Source: Myotis daubentonii (lineage: Eukaryota > Chordata > Mammalia > Chiroptera > Vespertilionidae). From it: DNA of 64,000 nucleotides. The notes beneath the pieces are model-generated. The model was given only the letters and a program-made list of their open reading frames with translations. It had not been told where the DNA came from and did no database searches. Where the stretch lies: NCBI RefSeq assembly GCF_963259705.1, contig NC_081849.1:51494093-51558092 (forward strand). The letters run 5' to 3'. The position numbers and the translations under genes were made by a program. Positions 1 through 12,400 of the stretch are shown in pieces. Numbering within the stretch: position 1 is the first letter of the stretch; every line of letters starts with the position of its first letter.

Positions 1-375
1 ATTTTTTAGTGGGAGCCTAAGGTTGGATGTCGCTTCTGTAATGAGGTCAAGTCATGTTTCAACAGCTATTTTCTTAACTAAGTAGGGGTCTATTCTGCTA
101 ATGTTTGGCTTCAAAGCTGCTTAGCTGGCGATGGGGATACTGGAAGCCAGAACCCAAATAAATGAGACATTACTATAAATATATAACATGGGATTTCCAG
201 GTAATAATTCATCTCTACAATAATATACCTTGCATATACTTGATTTACAACTAAGTTGACACCTGTGTGGTGTGGTTGTCAGGTTGTATATAGTTCATAA
301 ATGTACATACATAACAAACATTTTTAAAAACAATTTTACTGGCATCTCTTCCATCCTATATCCTATATGTATTAC
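1..375 (-). other. COL28A1 intron, partial (window edge)
   Basis: AT-rich intron sequence following the donor at 375/371. The next collagen exon lies outside the window. I see no repeat I can name here. Confidence 0.85.
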
Positions 376-444
376 CTTGTCCCCTTTTATTGACAGGCCT
401 TGAAGTCCTTGTGGGCCAATTGGACCTTCAGAACCTTTTTCACC
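376..444 (-). CDS. COL28A1: COL28A1 collagen exon, 69 bp (fourth of four, last in window)
   Basis: Encodes residues 412-434, starting [10 protein letters not shown] and ending LSIKGDK. After the fifth triplet comes GL, then SIK, where serine stands in the glycine position, so the break is longer than in the three preceding exons. The acceptor is attttcag|GGT and the donor is AAG|gtaata. The transcript continues left of position 1. Confidence 0.95.
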
Positions 445-3400
445 CTGAAAATATATGAGACATCAGTACACTAATAAAAATTAGAATTTTAAAACAGTTA
501 AAGCATTCAAAGCAACCAAATTTACAGCTGACTGCACGGAGGTAATTCTAACTGACACCAAGATTTGTAACTTGCAAAAAGAACTAGTCTTAACTCTTAA
601 GTAGGTGGTACTCTGTCCAAGCAGAACACATATGAAGTACCGCTAAGGTTGGAAAAGAGCTCTATTCCCCAAATAGTCAGAAATATCTGGGGATGAGTAC
701 AACTCGCTGAGTCAGTCCTCTGTCTCCTCAACAGTGCTTCAACTATACCCGTCACACAATGGAAATGTGTCCCTCACATTAGTATATGAGCTAATCCTTG
801 CTATGGTTAAATTATTAAATGTTTTACATCAGAATTTATACACATTCATTGAAAATTTAGTTTTAAAATAATTAATGTAAAATCTTCTTGGATTGAATCA
901 CATGACCTATGTAATGTAATATCAATGAAGTCATCACACTGCATTGGTATGAAAAAGAAACCATACAAGCAATCAAAAATAGTATTCATCTCATGAATTT
1001 ATTTGAACCGTGAGTAAAATCAAAGGACATTTGCAAGAAACATAGAAAACAGGAAAATATCCTTTGTGTCTCTATGTATTCACGGTATAATCACTTAAGT
1101 CCTACATCATGGTAAGCAGCCCCAAGGAGCACATATAGAAAACTCCCTTTGGTCCTGCTGATTGGGGAATAAAGTAGTCTTAAAAGTGGGTTCTTCTGGT
1201 CATTTCCACAGAACATAATTACATACAGCCGACCCTAAAACAACCCTGAATATAGTGGGTTATTTGTTTGAAGAGATAGAGGGTAATGCACTGTGTGGGT
1301 TACTATGAGCAAGAGTGTATCTTTATATCATGCAGTTGAACTTGTCACTAAGACATGCCCTCCTGTATGCTTCTTAGTGTTTCACATATTTATTTCTCAT
1401 TTATTTCTTTACTAGATGCCCTGGGGTCCCTCGGCCTGGCCTGTGAGGATCGGGCCAAAACTGGCTCTCTGACATCCCCTGAGGGGTCCCCGATTGCGAG
1501 AGGGCAGTTCTGAGGTGACGCACCCCAGAACCAGGCTCCCTCCTCTCTGGTTCTGGGTATGTCACCCGAGAATTGCAGCTGCCAAGTCATCACAGCTCGG
1601 CAGCTCCTGCGTTGAGCATCTTCCCCCTGGTGGTCAGTGCACATCATAGCTACTGGCCAGGCACTTAGGCTTTTATATATATACTAGGGGCCCGGTGCAC
1701 GAAATTCGTGCACTGGGTGTGTGGGGGGAGGGGAGTGTCCCTCAGCCCAGCCTGCCCCCTCTCACATACTGGGAGCCCTCAGGCGTTGACCCCCATCACC
1801 CTCCAATCGCAGGATCGGCCCCTTGCCCAGGCCTGACGCCTCCACCAGAGGTGTCAGGCTTGGACAGGGGACCCCCATCTCCCTCTGATCGCTTGCTCCA
1901 CCCCCCGCCCAAGCCTGACGCCTCTGACCCAGGCTTCAGGCCTGGGCAAGGGGACCATCATATCCCCCCAATCCCCAGCTCCGCCCCCCACCCAGGCCTG
2001 ATGCCTCGGCCAGAGGAGTTGACCCTCATCACCCTCCGGTCACCAATCACCGGATCGGCCCCTTGACCAGGCCTGAGGCCTCTGGCAGAGGTGTCAGGCC
2101 TGGGCAGGGGACCCCCAGCTCCCCGCGGTTGCAGGCTCCGCCCCTGCCCAGGCCTAACGCCTCTGGCCTAGGTGTCCGGCTCGGGCAGCGGGGACCCGCA
2201 GCTGCAGCGGCCCCGCGATCGTGGGCTCCGCTTTAGGCCCAGGCAAGGGACCCCTAGCTCCGGGGACTGCCAGCTTCAACCGTGCCCAGCTCCCATCGCT
2301 GGCTCCACCCCTACTTCCTGCTATCACTGGCCAGGGCGGCAAAGGCGCCTGCCCCCCAGCTCTTAGCTCCCCCCTGGGTTTCTGATCACTGTCAGTGGCA
2401 GGGGGCTTCTTCCTGCTTTCCCTTTCGCCTCCCTGCATTGTGCCTACATATGCAAATTAACCGCCATCTTGTTGGCAGTTAACTACCAATCTTAATTGGC
2501 AGTTAACTGCCAATCATAGTTGGCAGTTAACTGCCAATCATAGTTGGCAGTTAATTTGCATATAGCCCTGATTAGCCAATGAAAAGGGTATCGTCGTACA
2601 CCAATTCCCATTTTTCTCTTTTATTAGATAGGATAGATAGTAAAAAAAATAGATTATAAAGAGAAGTAATTCTGGCTATTTAAGTTTTCCAGGTTGTTTG
2701 GGCTACACATACATAAAAATTTACTATATAACAAAAAATAATTCAAGAAACTATGTATTATAAATCATCCTGAAATGTAGTGCTAAATTGCTAGCCTCTG
2801 TATCTGATAGTGACATATTGGTTAGTCAAGGGCATTACTAAAGTCCCCTTTACCTAACATATCATTTTCATTTATTATGACAAGTTAAGATGTGTTAAAA
2901 GGGGCCTTTCTGAAAATTCAACCCAGCAGTCTCTCAAAACTTAGTATGAATTATTTGTTGTAGCTAATTAATTTCCCTCTAGCTGAAATATGGTTTCCTC
3001 ATAGGTCATTGAATATTGATCAAAACAGGAGATGCTAAGAATGAGATGTAGTTTTAGAGCGTGCAGCAATACTGCGAAGGTCAGAACTTAAGGACCTGAC
3101 TGAATACCGTGGAAGGTCTTAGTCGCTTAGAAAAGAATGTGTGCTTCTCTGGGCAGTGTGTGTGCATGCACATGTGTTTGGGGGGAAAGCTTTAGAAAAG
3201 AAGGAAAAAGACTCCAAAATTTATCCTTACTTACTCTCAAATTTTGTTGATGCCACTCAAAGTATATTGGAAAATCATTTCCCATGTGGCCTTTGGCAAA
3301 GGTGCCACAGATTTTGAGTAAACAGCCTAGACAAGGGATCAGCAAACTAAAGCCCAATGGCCAACTCCAGCTCTCTGCCTGTGTTTTGTAAAATAATAGC

Positions 3401-6400
3401 TTTACTGGAACACAGCCACACTCATTCATTTAAACTACATTGTTTATGGCTGCTTGCATGCTACAACAGCAGAGTTAAGTAGTTGCAACACATACCATAT
3501 GGCTCACAAAGCCTAAAACATTTACTGCCTGGCCTTGAAAGAAAAAGTTTGCCAACCCCTGGTCTAGAGGAACTTGAGCCCCAAGAATTATATATGGGAA
3601 GCAGTGGAGATTTTTAAATTCTTAATTGCCAGGTAAAAGATTGGTCTTTCATACCATTTTGCTCCTTATAGTAATAAGCTAAGTCATTTTTTATTATACT
3701 AAAGGCAACGCTGTTACAAATTGGTTTCTTGTCTACGTTTCACAAAACAAAGCTGAGAGTAAAGCTTCGTCATAGCTACACACTGTAACTCAACTACTGG
3801 GCGTAAAGAGGCTATCACTGTGCTTTAATGGCTCCAGTCCAAGAGATTTTTCTAAGTTCACACGCAATAATTATATAAAGTAGAAGTCTGTCAACGACTC
3901 ATTTATGATTGCAAAATTCACTGTCGTTTCATGGTAAGGGGAAATTTACATATTCCTTCATTTAATAGGGCGAAGTTGGTCAGGAAAATACTTGACTTCT
4001 GATAATTGGACACAGTTTTTAAAATTTGTAATTCATAACCATGCAAGACAAAGCACTTTTCCTAGTACAGAGGTCTTGTTACCTTTGGTCCTGGGAAGCC
4101 TTCTCCCGGTAAGCCCCTCTCTCCTGGCACTCCCTCAGGACCACGGGGACCCTGGATGGGATAAAAGGGAATGAAGAATAAAGAAGAGAGAAGGAGCATG
4201 GGAGGAGGGGAAAGGGGAGGGAGGAGAGGAAGGGGAAAGAAAATGGTTATATTTCAGTTCACATGGGCATGACATAGTCCTATTGAAGTCATTAGTAAGA
4301 ATTCTTTTAGTAAGCTTCATAGTAATCAGGAGAATTATAGTTGTGAAGAATAATATTCCCATCGTATTAAGTACTTGTTCCACTTGGTTGGCATCTGATT
4401 ATCTATTCTGGTGTCCTCAAATTAATGGGAAATGGAAATTAAGTGATGTGTTAGAATAAGGTACAGAAAATAAACCTGATGAGGAAAGGCTAACTTCGAG
4501 GACTGCATGGCTGGAGACGGATGCAGAGTAATTTCAGAGTTGAATTATGGGGCATGGGGGGACTGTGAAGAAATCACTGCACAGCTGGTTAAAATACTGA
4601 ATTCTGTTTAATTTCTATCCTCATAAATTTGGACTCAAACTTGAAATCTTTCAAGAACTAGTTGAATCCACTGGAGATTTATGTGTGCATAGCAATCTGG
4701 ATCAAGGGAAGCATGATTTTCAATCTCAATGATTAAAATTAAGAAGTCCATGTAACCGTTGTTCAGAAAGGCACTAGGAAAGGTGCGAACTTCTCACATA
4801 AGAAAAACAACAGTTTCAGGCATTGAAATGGACTGACTGGAAAGGTACTGAATAATAAAAAACAACAGTAATGCACTCACTTAAACACCAGGAATTTAAA
4901 AAGGCTACACATTTTCCCACTCGGTCTTCTTGGCCAGCAGGCCAAAAAGTAGAACAGAGACTAACAACAGGAATCTTAGAAGCCCAGACTGGAGCTTTCC
5001 CTTGAATGGCTCTAAAAGATAATTAGGGCTCACTTGCCAGGGAAGTAAACCTGAGACAGAATACGAGCTCCTCTGAACGACCTTGGCGCTGGATACACAG
5101 TCATCCAGGGTCATTTAAGAGATGCTTGCTGGTCAAGCCTGGAAGCAGAACCAGGATGGAGCTTTATGCTAATCAGTGACTGAGCACCGTTATGGATTTG
5201 TAAGAAAAAAAGCTTACAGCAAAGCTTATAAGAATTGTATATCAGTATTTGTTTTTTCTGTTTTTTAAATATATTTTTATTAATTTCAGAGTGAGAGGCA
5301 GGAGAGAGAAAGACAGAGAGAATCATTGATCGGCTGCCTCCTGCACGCCCCACATTGGGGATCGAGCCTGCAACTGGGGCATATGTCCTGAATGGGAATT
5401 GAACCATGACCTTCTGGATCATAGGCCAACATGAGCCACACCATATATGATACTAGAGGCCCGGTGCACAAAAATTTGTGCACTCGGGGGGGGGGGGGGG
5501 TCCCTCAGCCCGGCCTGTGCCCTATCGCAGTCTGGGACCCCTCAGGAGATAACGACCTGCTGGCTTAGGCCTGCTCCCGGGTGGCAGAGGGCAGGCCCAA
5601 TCCCTAGGTGCAGCCCCTGGTCGGGCTCAGAGCAGGGCCGATTGGGGAGTTGGGGTGCCGCCCCGTCATGCACAGAGCAGGGCAGATTGGGAGGTTGTGA
5701 TGCCACCCTCAGTCACGCTCAGGGTAGGGCCAATTGGGGGGTTGGGGCACCGTCCCCTGTCACACTCAAGGCAGGGTCGATGGGGAGGTTGCAGAGCCAC
5801 CCCCTGCCATGCACAAAGCAGGGCCAATCAGGGGGTTGGGGCGCTGCCCCTGTCACACACAGAGCAGAGCCCATCAGCGGGTTGGGGTGCCGCCACTCTC
5901 ACACTCAGGGCAGGGCCGATGGGGAGGTTATGGCTCTACCCCATCACACACAGAGCAGGGCCCGTGGGGTGGGGGGGTTGGGGAGCTCCCCCCATCAGGC
6001 ACAGAGCAGGGCTGCTCAGGGGGTTGGGGCCCCGCACCCTGTCACACACAGAGCCGCAGGGTGATCAGGGGGTTTGGGCGCTGCCTCCTGTCACGCTGAT
6101 CCCGGTGCCGGGAGGCATATTACCCTTTTACTATATAGGATAGAGGCCTGGTGCATGGGTGGGGCCTGCTGGTTTGCCCTGAAGGGTGTCCTGGATCAGG
6201 GTGGGGGTCCCCACTGGGGTGCCTGGCCAGTCTGGGTGAGGGGCTGAGGGCTGTTTTCAGGCTGGGAGTGACTGAAGTTCCCAACCGCTCCTTTTCTTCT
6301 TTCTTTTTTTTTTATTCTGGGCCAGCTTTACCTTGAGGCTTGGCTCCAGCTCTTAGGCCTCCCCGCTGAAAGTAGGTTTCTGGCCTTTGCTTACAATGTT

Positions 6401-9400
6401 GCGAATCTGCTGGCTGAAGTCAGGCGGTATTTGTTACAATGTTTCTTAAGCTGCCCGCTCAGAGGCCTGCAGCCGCAGGCGGGGAACGTTGGTTTCCTCC
6501 AACGATCCTCCGTCACTGAGGCAAGCAAGCCTCACGTTAGTTTCAAGCTGCCTGGCTGCCGGCCGCCATCTTGGCTGACAGTTAATTTGCATATCTCGCT
6601 GATTAGCCAATGAAAAGAATAGCGGTCGTACGCCAATTACCATGTTTCTCTTTTATTAGTGTAGACATTCCCCCCCAATATGATATATTTTTAAAGACAG
6701 TCTTCTTTAATATTTATGCATAGCCAATTTAGTAAAGACTTTAATTAAAATAAAAAGCTAACATTTAATTCCATTTAAGTTGTTATGTTTATGGGAAAAC
6801 CTTTTTAGCAATCCAAGTTCTTAAAGCATTAATATTCATGACAGCTTATTCTAATGTTAGAGCAATTAACTAAGGGGAAAATAAATATGACATGAAAACT
6901 GGATTGTAAACTAAACAATGTCTAACATCACACACTATGACAAGAAAACATATTGACTGATTATCATTTTCCCCAATGATATGACATATAAAATAGCACA
7001 ATGTACATTAAATGCTAAATAACTCTATTTTCCAGTTTATTCCATTTTTTTTCTTTCATTCGACAAATATTTACCAAATGCCTAACAGGTGCAAGGCTCC
7101 AAGCTAGGTTCTAAGAGTATCAGATCAACCTGCTTTCTGTCTCATGGAGTTTAGAGTCTTGCATGATCATTAAAAGCAGATCCTGGTGTCCTTTGGACTG
7201 AGGTTCAAGTGCCAGCTCTGCTAGGTAGTATTGGCAGTGTGACCTTACCCAAATAAGTTCCTCTCTCTAGAGCTCAGCAAACTCATCACAATGGCGGTAG
7301 CAACAGTACCTACCTCAACCTCAGTATTACTGTAAGGACTAAGTCAGAGAGATTTAAAGCTTCTACAAATGAAGCACTCAATAAATATCTGCTAGCACTA
7401 TCAAAATTATTTTCCTTGAGTGCTGCAGTTGCTAAGACTGTCTTTTTATGGACATTTTGACAAAGAAGGTATTCTCCGCATGAATGGGTGACATTAAGTA
7501 AGGAGAGAGGCATGCTGTACAGAACAAATGCGGATCCTTTCCTCCCGCATTTCTAGAATACCTCAACTAAGGTGAAAGTGAAAATAATGGCGGCTTTTAG
7601 GAGCCATGTGTTCCAAACTGCTGAGAAAAGAGAGCGAATGCTAGTGAGCAATCACTTAGGAGCATTTAAAAATACAGAGAGCCAAGGTTCAGTTACTGCA
7701 AACCGTCAGGGTAGTATTCCACACCACCACTACATTCTCAAGTTTTCTAGTTGAGTGGTCAGGATAGGAGATGATTGTTAACCTCAGAAGAGGAAGAGCA
7801 GGTACTGGGTTAGATTAACTATATTTTTAATTGATTAAGACAGCACCAATGGAAAATTTTTAAAGGACAGAAATGCTTCTATAAAAAACTCAGTATACTT
7901 GTCAAAGGCCATGAAAATCAATTACAACTATGGCGTGCTTATTTGGTGTCTAATGAACACCTCTAATGAAAAAATATAATGGAGAAACTAATTATCGGTT
8001 AACACAGTCTGGTCGGTGAAATGCTTTATTTGAAACATTAGCAAGATAAAGTATAATTATCCATTATTTTCTTACTTTCCTTAATAATCTAAATAGTGTG
8101 GACAATAAACAAAGTGGTTATAATATATATTGCAAGCATTAGAGGTAAATATCTTAAATAATAATAATAATTGTCTATAATATTCACACGTGCCATGTCC
8201 TTTATTTTTAACTTCAAAGTAATTACAGTTCTACTTCAGGGAGTATTTTCCTTTTACTGATAGCGCTTGAAATAACCTTGCACATAAAACAAACAGATCA
8301 CCTGAGATTCTGAATCAATTTATTTTTCATGAATTAGTCACCTCTGAGACCAGCACAAAACAAGTGGTAATCAAAAATTAAAGCTGGTAGTTTCTGTATT
8401 TGTTACTAGACTATAGAAATAAAATTGATTTTGCATGTCCAGCTTGTATACCATGACCTCAATTATTAGTTCAATTATTAGTTCTAGGAGGTTTGGTATA
8501 GATTTCTGGGGATTTTCTATGAAGACCATTACGTCATCTGCAAATAGGGACAGCTTTAGTTCTTTTTGAAATCTATGCTTTTTATTTCCTCTTCTTGCCT
8601 ATTGTTCTGGCTTGGACTTGTAATACTACATTGAATAAGATTGATGAAAGCAGAAATCTTTCTCTTGTTTTTGGTTTTACCACTTCACCATTGAATATAT
8701 GTTAGCTGTAGTTTTTTTGTATCGCAGAAGTTCCCTTTTATTCCTAGTTTCTGAGAGTTTTTATCAGGGCTTATGAGGGTTTTGAATTTTGAATTTTGTT
8801 GAATGCTTTCCTGTTTCTTTTTTATGTGATCATGTAATTTTTAGCCTATAGTACAATGTACTATTATGGTTACTTTTCAATTATTAAATCAGTCTTGCAT
8901 CCAGGAATGAACCTCATATGATGTTGCTGTATAATTCTTTTTATATATTGCTGAATTCTACTCGCCAATATTTTGTTAGGGTGTTTGTGTCTATATTCCT
9001 GAGTGATGTTGTTCTATAGCTTTCTTTTTATGTGTTGTCATTGTCTTGTGTTGGTATTGAGAGAAAACTGGCCTTGTAAAATAAGTTAGGAAGTGTTCTT
9101 TCCTCTTCCAGTTTCTGGAAAAGATTATGTAAACTTGACTGTACCCATAATGTTTTATGTCTTTGCAAGAAAAATCTAAAGCAAGTGTAGCAAAATGTTA
9201 AGATTTGTCTATCTGGTGGAAGTTTACTAAATCCTTCTCTGTTATTTTTAGCAGCTCATTTTTAAAATTGTATCTATGTAGCTAATTTTTATTCCCACTT
9301 ATTCAGAGAATTATGAAAAAATTCTTGTTTATTCCAGTTTTTTTAAAGCCCAGATTCTCTGCTGTACTCCCAGAACACATGGCGATCTACATGAGCCTGT

Positions 9401-12400
9401 GTCTTTCTTTCTAGCTGATGGCCCTCCAGTTTTCTACACTTGCAGCCTCTCCAGTGAAGAACCAGCAGTGTCTGCAAGAAAGCTGATTTCTTCTCTCTCG
9501 GGGGTTTACCTTTAAGGGCACTGCCTAGTTAGCAGAAACTGAGGCTTGATCACTGGTCTCTAGATAATCAGTGCAGTATGTCTTTCCTCATTGAGATGTG
9601 TTCTTTTCTGAATGTGTGCACAGACATTAGTGAAAAGCCTAACCCTCAAACAATATGCTCCCACTCCACTCACAGCCTACAACCCGGAAGCACGTTTCTA
9701 TTACTACTTACACGTGAGGTGCTATGCGATGCAAAGCCAAATTGGGACACCAACCATGTTTTCATTTGTACCCCAGTGAGTCAGCCACTTTCTTTCCTAG
9801 GGGAATAATTACTTGAAAAGTTAAGGAGCTTTTTATGCTAGAATGGTCATGTTTTATTCATTTCCTCTTTAGATCTCTTTTGACAGAAGTGTTATTTTTC
9901 TTTTCCAACAATAGGAAACTTCAAAGCTACATGAGGTGGAGACTACAGATAACACAGGTCTGGCCTATCTACCATCCTTCATACCAGCTTTAGAACACAC
10001 TCACGGATCAGGTAATGAGAAGTCCTCATTGTTGGTGAGTTTCTCATGGTTACAGGAAAGTAAATTACAGGCATTAGGCCTGAATGCAGATCTCGTATCT
10101 CCTAGGAAATTTTGACACATAACTCTTGAATAAGCTGACAAATCTTGTAAGAGATTACAGTAAGAGAGAGAAGTTGTACATATCATACATACAGAGTGGG
10201 GCAAAAGTAGGTTTACAGTTGTGAGTATGCAAAACAGAGTTTATTCTTGTATTATTACTTATTAATCATTATATTATTTTCCATATGAACCACTGTAAAC
10301 CTACTGTGTCTGTATGTGTGCGCACGTGCTTCCCTATTTTAATTATGAAAAATGACCTTGTATCTGGTTCTTGAATATTTACTATCATTTGTTTATCCAA
10401 AAGATACAAGATGGATTAGCTGAACCATTTTTCTAGACAGAGGGAGGACGTAAGAACTATATTTGTCCTTCCTATTCCATCTACAATTTCTGGCTACTTA
10501 CTGGCTGGCCTGGCTCACCAATGCCAATCGGTCCCGGAGCCCCTGTTCTTCCTTCCTGGCCTCTCTCCCCCTAAGAGAAAGAAATGATCAAATGAAAGCT
10601 TGAGCTTTTACATAAAGAAGAAACAGCACAAAATACTCCTAAGAGTTCAACAAAGGTAAATAGCAAAACAGTCAAACTTTTCTCATTCAAAAAGATAAAA
10701 CATAATCTGGACGAGGAGGAATGGCTTGAATGTAAGTGAACAAATTACCCTAAAATGTGCAGCATCCCTTCTTGTCTAAATGCAATAGGGCACGTTCCGC
10801 TTTCAGAAACTACTGTGTAGTAATTGGCAGGATGGACTGTGTGTGACGCCTTTTGGTGACTGAGATGACAATGTTCATGCCACTCCTGCCCCTTCCCCAC
10901 CATCCTGGCGTGCTGCCCTCCCCTGCCCTGTCCTCACTCTCCCCCATGCCACCTCACCTCTCAGTTCCGTCTCACACTTGATCTCCTTCAGAATCCTTCT
11001 GCAATAAATGCACCGACATAAACTCTACCTCCCCTGAAGTCTCAAGTGCTATTGTGTACGTGCCACCCATGGTGACACTGTTTACATTCAAAGTGCACTG
11101 TTTTGTACTGCTCTCTGTTTTAGTCCTGCGTCAATGTCTTTTTGTCCCAATGACAGAGAAAATCCATTTAAAATAAACTCTATTAATCCTGCAGGATGCA
11201 GAGGACACAGTGCTGGTGTTCTGGTTCCTTCTAGTCCCTGACTAACCTTCCTGACAACATATACTTTTCAGTGTCATGGTTCTTCTGGTTTCTGCCCCTG
11301 TCGGCTTATTTTCTGTGAGTAGGTGGTAGTTTATCTATTAAGGTATTTCACATCCCAGTAACATTTTGCATGTTAACATTTAAAGTCCATAAAGTATCAA
11401 GAGAACCAGATGTACACTGGCCAGAGAGTGGGTATTTGGAGACTAGCAAATTTTCCCTCCAACCAAATAACAAAATACACTGGTAACAAAATACCGTGGT
11501 AACTGACCCTGAGCATGGCACTCAGTGTCCAAGCATCCAGACTGTAACTTTTGCAAGCAGCCTCCTTACACCCATGAGGGCAAGGCTGAGCAGAGTTTAA
11601 ATCACAGCTCCCCCAGCCCCTACAATAAATTCAAAAATCATCAATGGTCAAAGAGACATGGATCTTTACCTTGATACCTTGCTGTCCAATACCAGGGGCT
11701 CCCGGAGAACCATAAGGACCAGGAGGACCTGGCTCACCCTAGAGGAAGAAATGGTATATGTTAGCTCAACTCGTTAATATTTGTTGAGCAGCTTTTAGAC
11801 TCATAGTCATGTGATAGGGGCTTTGAGGGCAATAATGACACCTAGTACACAGTCACTTCCCTCTAGTGTTTCTAAGTCAGTTGAAAACACAACATAAACC
11901 CAGGGTGGAATTATCCACTAGGCATAGTAGATACATGATTTAGGGCCAACAAAAGTGTTCCAATTTCTATTTGTAAAATCAGAATTAAACATAAGAATGA
12001 ATACATAACAGTTCAGTCTGGTTTTTATGTGTCTTTATCTTAACTCAGTTCTAAAACACTATTTTTACTTTTTTTGAGGGATAAACCCATAAAAGCAAAG
12101 TTTTTAGGATCTATGAAAGTCATAATGCAGCCTCACTTTTACATTCAATAAATCTTTAGTGTTTCTGGCAGACACGTTTTATTTTCTATACAATATCCAT
12201 CCTCGCTCCTCTTTCCTTCCCTGCTGTTAGAACTCTGAGCTGTTCAGGTCTTGGGAACCTATTCTTTGCCTTCAGGGGTGTAGGATGAATGATAATTGGT
12301 CCAATGCAAGTCTAGAATCTCCTTTCCCTTTGCCACTGGTTAGTCTAGGTTGGCGTTTGGCTGAGTTCTGACAGGTGTCGGGATCTTACTGAATGCAAAG

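Larger units (their letters stand above)
1684..2633 (-). mobile_element. Non-autonomous Helitron (HeliBat-like), GC-rich, with internal repeats
   Basis: The 3' end on the minus strand has the diagnostic hairpin (TGCACGAAATTCGTGCA, plus 1697-1713) followed by CTAG at 1687-1684. The 5' end is TCCTATCTAATAAAAGAG at 2633, followed by the GGCTAATCAG and ATATGCAAATTAA blocks. No Rep/helicase coding capacity remains. The interior holds a minisatellite-like block (about 1796-2260) and a row of palindromes (2472-2556). Short open frames here are repeat artefacts. Confidence 0.9.
445..4082 (-). other. COL28A1 intron, 3.6 kb
   Basis: Contains a head-to-tail Helitron pair (1412-2633) and an old hAT relic (3332-3561), annotated separately. 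The rest (445-1411, 2634-3331, 3562-4082) is AT-rich unique sequence in which I see nothing further. Confidence 0.85.
4152..10501 (-). other. COL28A1 intron, 6.35 kb
   Basis: Holds a Ves SINE and Helitron cluster (5258-6665), L2-like and MIR fragments (7045-7400), an antisense old L1 (8450-9340) and a mariner-like MITE (10192-10311). In 4152-5257, 6666-7040, 7401-8449 and 9341-10190 I see nothing I can name beyond a purine-rich run at 4160-4245. Confidence 0.85.

Noticed and set aside
1695..2482. Proline-rich plus-strand and minus-strand open frames of 64-123 codons
   Set aside because: Helitron interior with GC-rich repeats. There is no domain and no conservation expected.
5447..6143. Overlapping plus-strand open frames of 121, 162 and 205 codons
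   Set aside because: They lie in a 46-bp minisatellite inside a Helitron. Openness in three frames reflects the stop-free repeat unit, not coding.
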